Part shown: one piece after another, positions 39,191 through 43,267 of the stretch | How positions within the stretch are numbered: the stretch's first letter is position 1 | Layout of the letters: each line of letters starts with the position of its first letter | Assembly (NCBI GenBank): GCA_001779095.1 | Contig: MFJD01000001.1 | Coordinates: 266,402-309,668, forward strand | Source: Candidatus Gottesmanbacteria bacterium RBG_16_52_11 | Lineage (GTDB): Bacteria; Patescibacteriota; Microgenomatia; UBA10105; UBA927 | DNA length: 43,267 nucleotides | Reading direction: 5' to 3' | Program-made: the position numbers and the translations under genes | Notes under the pieces: model-generated | Told to the model about the DNA's origin: nothing | The model's database searches: none | What the model saw: the letters and a program-made list of their open reading frames with translations, nothing else

Positions 39191-40357
39191 GTGAATAAAA
39201 TCATCCTGATTATACTGCTGGCCGCCGTTGCCGGACTATATATCCTCAAAAAACCTTTGATCCCGCCGGGCACTGCCAGACCGGAAACGGCAGCAGTTCC
39301 GACAGGCGCTGCTGCAACCGGTTACCGGATAGAGGAGTACGTATCGGGACTTTATGTACCTTGGTCAATCGTTTTTACAGAGCCGGACCGGATGCTTGTC
39401 GCTGAAAGAAACGGCAGCATCAGGATTATTCAGGAAGGCAGACTGGACCCGGAACCGCTCCATAAGTTTGCCGATGTCACCGAAGACGGTGAAGCCGGCC
39501 TGATGGGACTGGCCACTGATCCTCAGTATGGTGTTAACCGGCTGATATATGCGGCTTATGCCTACCGGTCGGCTGCAGGCGTCGCCGTCAGGATTGTGCT
39601 CATGAAGGATGACGGTGATACGGTTTCCGGTATTACGGAAATCGTCCCGGGAATAGCGGCCGCCCGGATCCATGCCGGTACCGGGATTTCCTTCGGCCCT
39701 GACGGAAAACTATATATCTCCTCAGGTGACGGGTCAGTCAGGCAAAATGCACAGAATATGTCGCTACTCTCCGGAAAGATCCTCCGTCTGGAAACGGAAG
39801 GGTCAGTACCCGGTGATAATCCTTTCGCCGGATCCCCGGTATATGCTCTGGGTTTCCGGAATGTCCAGGGTTTAGCCTGGGACCGGCGGACGGGGAATTT
39901 ATGGGCAACCGACCATGGCCCGTCAGGATTTGATGGACCGGGAGGAGGGGACGAGATAAACCTGGTGAAAAGAGGTGCCAACTACGGTTGGCCGGTGGTA
40001 TCCCATGAAAAAACGATGCCGCAGTTTGAATCCCCGCAGCAGGTTTACACTCCTGCCGTAGCACCGGCCGGCCTGATAATATATGACAGCAGTATGTTGC
40101 CCCAACTGCGCGGAAAATTACTTTTTACGGGACTGCGGGGTGAGGGGATTTTTGCGGTGGAGCTCACGGAAGACAGGCTGAAGGCGGTCAGGACGGATAA
40201 GCTTCCGGAAGTAAATTACGGCAGGATCAGGGCAATTGCAGTCGGACCGGAAGGGTATATATACTTTTCCACCAGCAACCGGGACGGCCGGGGAAAGGTC
40301 AGGGCTGGCGATGACAGGATTTTCCGTATCATACCGAACACAGGCGGAGGACCATAA
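39191..40357 (+). CDS. PQQ-dependent sugar dehydrogenase-like beta-propeller protein
   Basis: The protein follows the soluble aldose sugar dehydrogenase (GSDH/Hhip-like) family: 'YVSGLYVPWSIVFTEPDRMLVAERNG', 'EAGLMGLATDPQYG', 'HAGTGISFGPDGKLYISSGD', 'SGKILRLETEGSVPGDNPF', 'VYALGFRNVQGLAWD', 'GDEINLVKRGANYGWPVVS' and 'DRIFRI' at the end. The conserved His-Ala-Gly and Arg-Asn residues of the cofactor site are present. One N-terminal helix (about residues 3-18) anchors or exports it. PQQ synthesis is not expected in CPR bacteria, so it may scavenge the cofactor or use the fold for binding. The start is GTG; TATTGT lies 12 bases upstream. Confidence 0.87.
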   Translation: MNKIILIILLAAVAGLYILKKPLIPPGTARPETAAVPTGAAATGYRIEEYVSGLYVPWSIVFTEPDRMLVAERNGSIRIIQEGRLDPEPLHKFADVTEDGEAGLMGLATDPQYGVNRLIYAAYAYRSAAGVAVRIVLMKDDGDTVSGITEIVPGIAAARIHAGTGISFGPDGKLYISSGDGSVRQNAQNMSLLSGKILRLETEGSVPGDNPFAGSPVYALGFRNVQGLAWDRRTGNLWATDHGPSGFDGPGGGDEINLVKRGANYGWPVVSHEKTMPQFESPQQVYTPAVAPAGLIIYDSSMLPQLRGKLLFTGLRGEGIFAVELTEDRLKAVRTDKLPEVNYGRIRAIAVGPEGYIYFSTSNRDGRGKVRAGDDRIFRIIPNTGGGP

Positions 40358-40512
40358 ATAACCGTCGAATCAGTTACGAGTTTCCAATCCCCCGGTCACA
40401 AATTTTCAGATTAACTGAATACTTACAGGTTTCTTACATATTTCACACGCCGCTTGCGGTAATGGAAGTTATAATTCCTTCCTGCAAATACAGTCACCGT
40501 TTTAAACACTGT

Positions 40513-40866
40513 ATGAAACGAATATTATCCGGGTTTGCCATATTCATTTTTCTGAGCTTCGTGCTGCTGCCTCTGGCCGAAGCGGCAGACAGTGGCAGTG
40601 ACCCGGCCGGTCCTCCGGCCGCCGGCACCCCGGAACCGGTATTTCCGTGGAGGATAGCAGTAAAACCTGAGCTGGGCATTATCGCATCCGCAGTGCCGCT
40701 TTTGGCGATACCCGTGTTATATGTCCTGACTAGAAAACAATCGGGAAAACACCCCGAACCGTACGAGTTTTGGGGCGTGGGTCTGGCCGGTATAAAAGGA
40801 GGCCGCAGCCGGACAGCGGATGAGCCGGGAAGTAATGCGGCCGATCCGGAGAAAACAAATGAATAA
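40513..40866 (+). CDS. Small exported membrane protein of unknown function
   Basis: The 117-residue product has a classical signal peptide ('RILSGFAIFIFLSFVLLPLAEAA', ends about residue 25), a proline/glycine-rich linker, one membrane helix (about residues 52-70: 'LGIIASAVPLLAIPVLYVL'), and a charged cytoplasmic tail. I do not recognise a family. ATG 40513 is chosen because it begins the signal peptide; the in-frame ATG at 40462 lies before TATAAT (40470-40475), upstream of the predicted transcription start. That -10 has no clear -35. It converges with the next gene. Confidence 0.6.
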   Translation: MKRILSGFAIFIFLSFVLLPLAEAADSGSDPAGPPAAGTPEPVFPWRIAVKPELGIIASAVPLLAIPVLYVLTRKQSGKHPEPYEFWGVGLAGIKGGRSRTADEPGSNAADPEKTNE

Positions 40867-40911
40867 TCAGTCACCCGGGAGACCGGCTATACCGTCATTG
40901 GTTGCAACTGC

Positions 40912-42213
40912 TTACTGCTGAAGAGCGATATTACGCAGTGTTTCAAGAACCATGTCCGGTACGTAGAGGAATTCATCAGTCTTCCAGGCGTTTCTTACCA
41001 GTGCATCCCGGACCGGCATTGACAATACAACCGGAAAATAATCATCAGCCGTTCTTCTGAGTGCCTGCTGTTCGGTCTGATCTTCCGTGATATCATAACC
41101 AACCGTCAGTATTCCGGTCCGTCCTGACCGAGGTGAATAACCTGACTTTATTAAACGCCGGTAAAACCTGGCTTTATAATGCCTGATACCGTCGGCTGTC
41201 GCCCTGAATACGATCCGCCTGCCACCGGCTTTGGACAACAGATACTTCAGAACTATATCGGTCGGATCAATTATAGTAACGTCCCTGTATTTCGCAGCGA
41301 TTGAATCTAGGGTTATAACTTCTTCACTTTTCCTGATAACTTTATGGCGGTCTTCTGACCGGACCAGACTGCGGTGTTCCCGGTCGCCGACGATAATAAT
41401 CCGTTTGTGAGTTAACTTCATGGCATTTTCTATCTGCCGGATATTCTGGCAGAGAATATCGAGTTTATACGGTGACAGGTCATACGCGTCCGGTGAAGGC
41501 AGGAATATCTGATCATCGCGGACCGGGAAAAATACGTATTCGCCGGTATTTTCGTCAGAAACCCGGCCGAGCACCCGGTACAAGTCCTTATATGTAGCTT
41601 GGGAATCAAACGAATTCCAGATATCGGTGTAACCGGGCTTGGATTCTGACAGCGTCACCGCTTCATCCGGTGCGAGATTAGTGACGTACTGCATACCGAT
41701 AAAGTCTCCTTTTCCGGTAAACAATACTGAATGTCCGTTGCGGAGTCTGAGGTTCAGAGTGCCCGAATTTATACCCGCCCGTACCTGTTGCTGAACAGCT
41801 CGTACCCGGTCTAGCCAGGTATGCCTGTCAATGGCATCAAAAAGTTTTTTTGCACCGACAAAACCGAATGAATAAAGGATGACATTCGGCAGGTGGTAAA
41901 TTATGTTACTTTTTTTAACCGGTTCACCCAGAATGTTCCAAAGATAGTCAACCCCGGTTAAAAACCGTGGGGATAGATTTGTCCATGCCGGCAGATCACC
42001 TGTCATTCTGACGAATTCATCAGGAAACACGGCAAACAGAAAACCGAAAAAAAGTGACAGCGGAACCGCCGTGATCTTGAGCAGCCTGACCGACATCAGT
42101 TCGGAGTCAGGCTTGGTGAATGTCATGATGGTACTGATGTCATTTACGGTAAGCTTGCCGCCTGAGGTGATGATGCGCACGATCCGCAGCAATTCGCTTT
42201 TCGGCTGATTCAT
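40912..42213 (-). CDS. Large protein of unknown function with membrane segment
   Basis: I do not recognise this 433-residue protein. One clear membrane helix lies at about residues 44-62 ('LLKITAVPLSLFFGFLFAVF'), and a weaker hydrophobic stretch near 105-118. The long soluble part includes 'LRNGHSVLFTGKGDFIGMQY', 'KRIIIVGDREHRSLV' and 'GRRIVFRATADGIRHYKARF'. No catalytic motif stands out. ATG 42213 is preferred over the upstream in-frame ATG at 42276: TATAAT (42229-42224, minus strand) lies ten bases before it, and transcription cannot include the longer start. It diverges from the YdcF gene. The first 14 bases of its leader and start match those of the exonuclease gene at 31904. Confidence 0.65.
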   Translation of the reverse strand: MNQPKSELLRIVRIITSGGKLTVNDISTIMTFTKPDSELMSVRLLKITAVPLSLFFGFLFAVFPDEFVRMTGDLPAWTNLSPRFLTGVDYLWNILGEPVKKSNIIYHLPNVILYSFGFVGAKKLFDAIDRHTWLDRVRAVQQQVRAGINSGTLNLRLRNGHSVLFTGKGDFIGMQYVTNLAPDEAVTLSESKPGYTDIWNSFDSQATYKDLYRVLGRVSDENTGEYVFFPVRDDQIFLPSPDAYDLSPYKLDILCQNIRQIENAMKLTHKRIIIVGDREHRSLVRSEDRHKVIRKSEEVITLDSIAAKYRDVTIIDPTDIVLKYLLSKAGGRRIVFRATADGIRHYKARFYRRLIKSGYSPRSGRTGILTVGYDITEDQTEQQALRRTADDYFPVVLSMPVRDALVRNAWKTDEFLYVPDMVLETLRNIALQQ

Positions 42214-42253
42214 ATTGACGGAGATTATACCAAACCCCGTTTCCGGTATCCCG

Positions 42254-42265
42254 TATAATGTGGGT
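42254..42265 (+). promoter_or_regulatory. Leaderless -10 element of the YdcF gene
   Basis: A perfect TATAAT (42254-42259) ends six bases before the GTG at 42266. No good -35 is visible at the normal distance (CAAACC). The divergent gene has its own TATAAT on the other strand at 42229-42224. Confidence 0.6.
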
Positions 42266-42817
42266 GTGCGTGACATTTTCGGATTTTATACCGTCAAGGA
42301 TAATCCACCGGTACAGACCGACTGTCTGATAGTGCTGTCATACGCTGTCAGAAAGTCAGAACCGACGCAGCCGACAAAAGCGGCCATCCGTCTGGCCCGT
42401 TACTGGTGGCGACGGTTTCCTTCCGCATTCGTAATTATGTCGACCGGCGACAACCAGCGGTTAGGGATACCGAACAGCGCCATCATGGCCCGGTTCGGCA
42501 GAAAAGTCGGAATTCCGGCAGTAAAAATAATTGAAGAATCAAAGTCCCGCAATACGGTCGAAAATCTCAGATTCAGCAGGGATTTGGCGAGTGCCCGGGG
42601 TCTCCGGCATGTGACACTGATTATGTATGACCTGCACACCCGCCGGGCGCTTGCGGTTGCCAGAAAATCAGGATGGTCAGGACTGACTTGGGTTTCCGCT
42701 ACAGGCAGCGGAGGACCGGCATTCGGACTCAAGTATTTTCAGACTTACTCAAGGCTGACTATTTTCATATATGAGATCACTGCGTTTATTTACAACATCT
42801 TCCGCCGGGAAGTCTAG
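42266..42817 (+). CDS. YdcF/SanA-like (DUF218) family protein
   Basis: The DUF218 fold is seen in 'TDCLIVLSYAVRKSE', 'AAIRLARYWWRRFPSAFVIMSTGDN', 'IPAVKIIEESKSRNTVENLRFSRDLA' and 'RHVTLIMYDLHTRRALAVARKSG', which correspond to the usual G(G/D), E-x-x-S-x-x-T-x-x-N and H-x-x-R motifs. Members (ElyC, SanA, YdcF) act at the envelope, partly in lipid-carrier metabolism. GTG 42266 is chosen because TATAAT ends six bases upstream; the frame is open further back to an ATG at 42215, which lies before the promoter. The protein has no N-terminal anchor; the C-terminus is hydrophobic. Confidence 0.82.
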   Translation: MRDIFGFYTVKDNPPVQTDCLIVLSYAVRKSEPTQPTKAAIRLARYWWRRFPSAFVIMSTGDNQRLGIPNSAIMARFGRKVGIPAVKIIEESKSRNTVENLRFSRDLASARGLRHVTLIMYDLHTRRALAVARKSGWSGLTWVSATGSGGPAFGLKYFQTYSRLTIFIYEITAFIYNIFRREV

Positions 42818-42862
42818 CCATAATGAAGCCGGCCGGGAACGAATTGATCATAACGGAGGTAT

Positions 42863-42892
42863 TTGCCAGGATTAAGACTGCGGGTTTACAAT
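42863..42892 (+). promoter_or_regulatory. Promoter of the 42911 gene
   Basis: TTGCCA (42863-42868) and TACAAT (42887-42892) are 18 bases apart. The predicted start is near 42899, so the CGGAGGTG Shine-Dalgarno sequence (about 42899-42906) would form the very 5' end of the mRNA. Confidence 0.55.
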
Positions 42893-42910
42893 ACGAACCG
42901 GAGGTGTTTC

Positions 42911-43267
42911 ATGCAGCTTGGTTTTTCAAAAGCCGGTTTTCTGGTTGTTTTTGCCGTTATAGTTTTTATAGCGGGCGGATTGTGGGCGGGCAGGCAGTAT
43001 AAATCCTCCCTGCCGGCCGGTTCTCGGGACAGCAGTTCCGAAGTAAAAGTGGGTGACGACAGGGATATCCACGGGTGCATCGGGTCGGCCGGATATTCCT
43101 GGTGCGAAGTGAAGCAGAAATGCCTGCGTTCCTGGGAAGAACCCTGTACGAACGCTACCCCAGCTCCGACTATTGATTCCGGAGGTACATTACGGACGGT
43201 GATCAGGGAGGCACTCGAAGCAAAACACGGCAGTCAACCCGGAAGTCTGAAGGTTTCGGTGTCCAAA
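42911..43267 (+). CDS. Secreted or membrane-anchored Cys-motif protein, 3' truncated by window edge
   Basis: The frame stays open from ATG 42911 to the end of the window (119 codons). GGAGGTG lies five to eleven bases upstream and a promoter precedes it. A signal-anchor helix covers about residues 6-27 ('KAGFLVVFAVIVFIAGGLWA'). After a polar linker comes a short cysteine motif ('HGCIGSAGY' then 'SWCEVKQKCLRSWEEPC'), which I have seen in exported proteins of archaea and CPR bacteria; its function is unknown to me. The rest, beginning 'GGTLRTVIREALEAKHG', probably starts a separate domain that continues beyond the window. Confidence 0.75.
   Translation, partial: MQLGFSKAGFLVVFAVIVFIAGGLWAGRQYKSSLPAGSRDSSSEVKVGDDRDIHGCIGSAGYSWCEVKQKCLRSWEEPCTNATPAPTIDSGGTLRTVIREALEAKHGSQPGSLKVSVSK

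Noticed and set aside
42829-43003. Plus-strand frame starting ATG 42823 with GGAGG-like context
   Set aside because: It overlaps the anchor-encoding part of the 42911 gene in another frame, has an unlikely composition, and lies upstream of the promoter at 42863.

Overview
This is a single chromosomal stretch, about half G+C by eye, from what looks like a Candidate Phyla Radiation (Patescibacteria) bacterium, possibly of the Microgenomates group. That placement is inference. It rests on lean housekeeping genes mixed with families typical of these genomes (DUF5679, DUF4446, DUF3048, DUF4112, a PaaX/Cas2-like regulator, matrixin-type protease, GT39 enzymes), short SecD/SecF, and the absence of metabolic operons. 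UGA, UAA and UAG all serve as stops, so the UGA-recoding CPR lineages are excluded.

Bases 1-9766 hold comM (cut at the left edge), two small minus-strand genes, DUF4446 and DUF3048, a winged-helix/nucleotidyltransferase protein, secD and secF, and cca and recJ diverging from one shared promoter core. Bases 9767-11162 are an unusual 1.4 kb island with one minus-strand gene (10191-10535). It contains REP-like palindromes, two copies of a structured repeat with a compensatory base change, a 61-nt hairpin with a GAAA tetraloop, an 87-nt near-perfect hairpin followed by a terminator, and the aspS promoter. AspRS (11163-13034) lacks the bacterial GAD insert and carries a C-terminal YbaK-like editing domain. 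A D-Ala-D-Ala carboxypeptidase, a membrane protein, gltX-nudix, era, a candidate small RNA and a ComB-family protein follow.

At 19121-19873 a PaaX-like regulator with a Cas2-like C-terminal domain is bracketed by two long palindromes of identical geometry. One overlaps its own promoter. The other lies upstream of a promoter leading to tRNA-Gln(CTG) and an alpha/beta hydrolase. A DUF5655 pseudogene with one amber stop, greA and small membrane proteins come next.

Bases 23524-40866 are mostly cell-surface genes. A minus-strand operon encodes an acetyltransferase-deacetylase fusion, an Ig-repeat protein with a C39-like peptidase domain, and a GT39 glycosyltransferase. A plus-strand cluster encodes GT39, polysaccharide deacetylase, GT2 synthase and GH18, which resembles a minimal poly-GlcNAc (Pga-like) system. 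A matrixin protease, a DnaQ/GIY-YIG/UvrC-like gene split by a one-base frameshift, an RDD protein and a PQQ-type sugar dehydrogenase lie between and after. The right end has a YdcF protein and a secreted Cys-motif protein cut by the edge.

A feature running through the whole window is the promoter layout. At least seven genes have a -10 hexamer exactly 6-7 bases before the start codon, which predicts leaderless mRNAs. Other genes have clear Shine-Dalgarno sequences.
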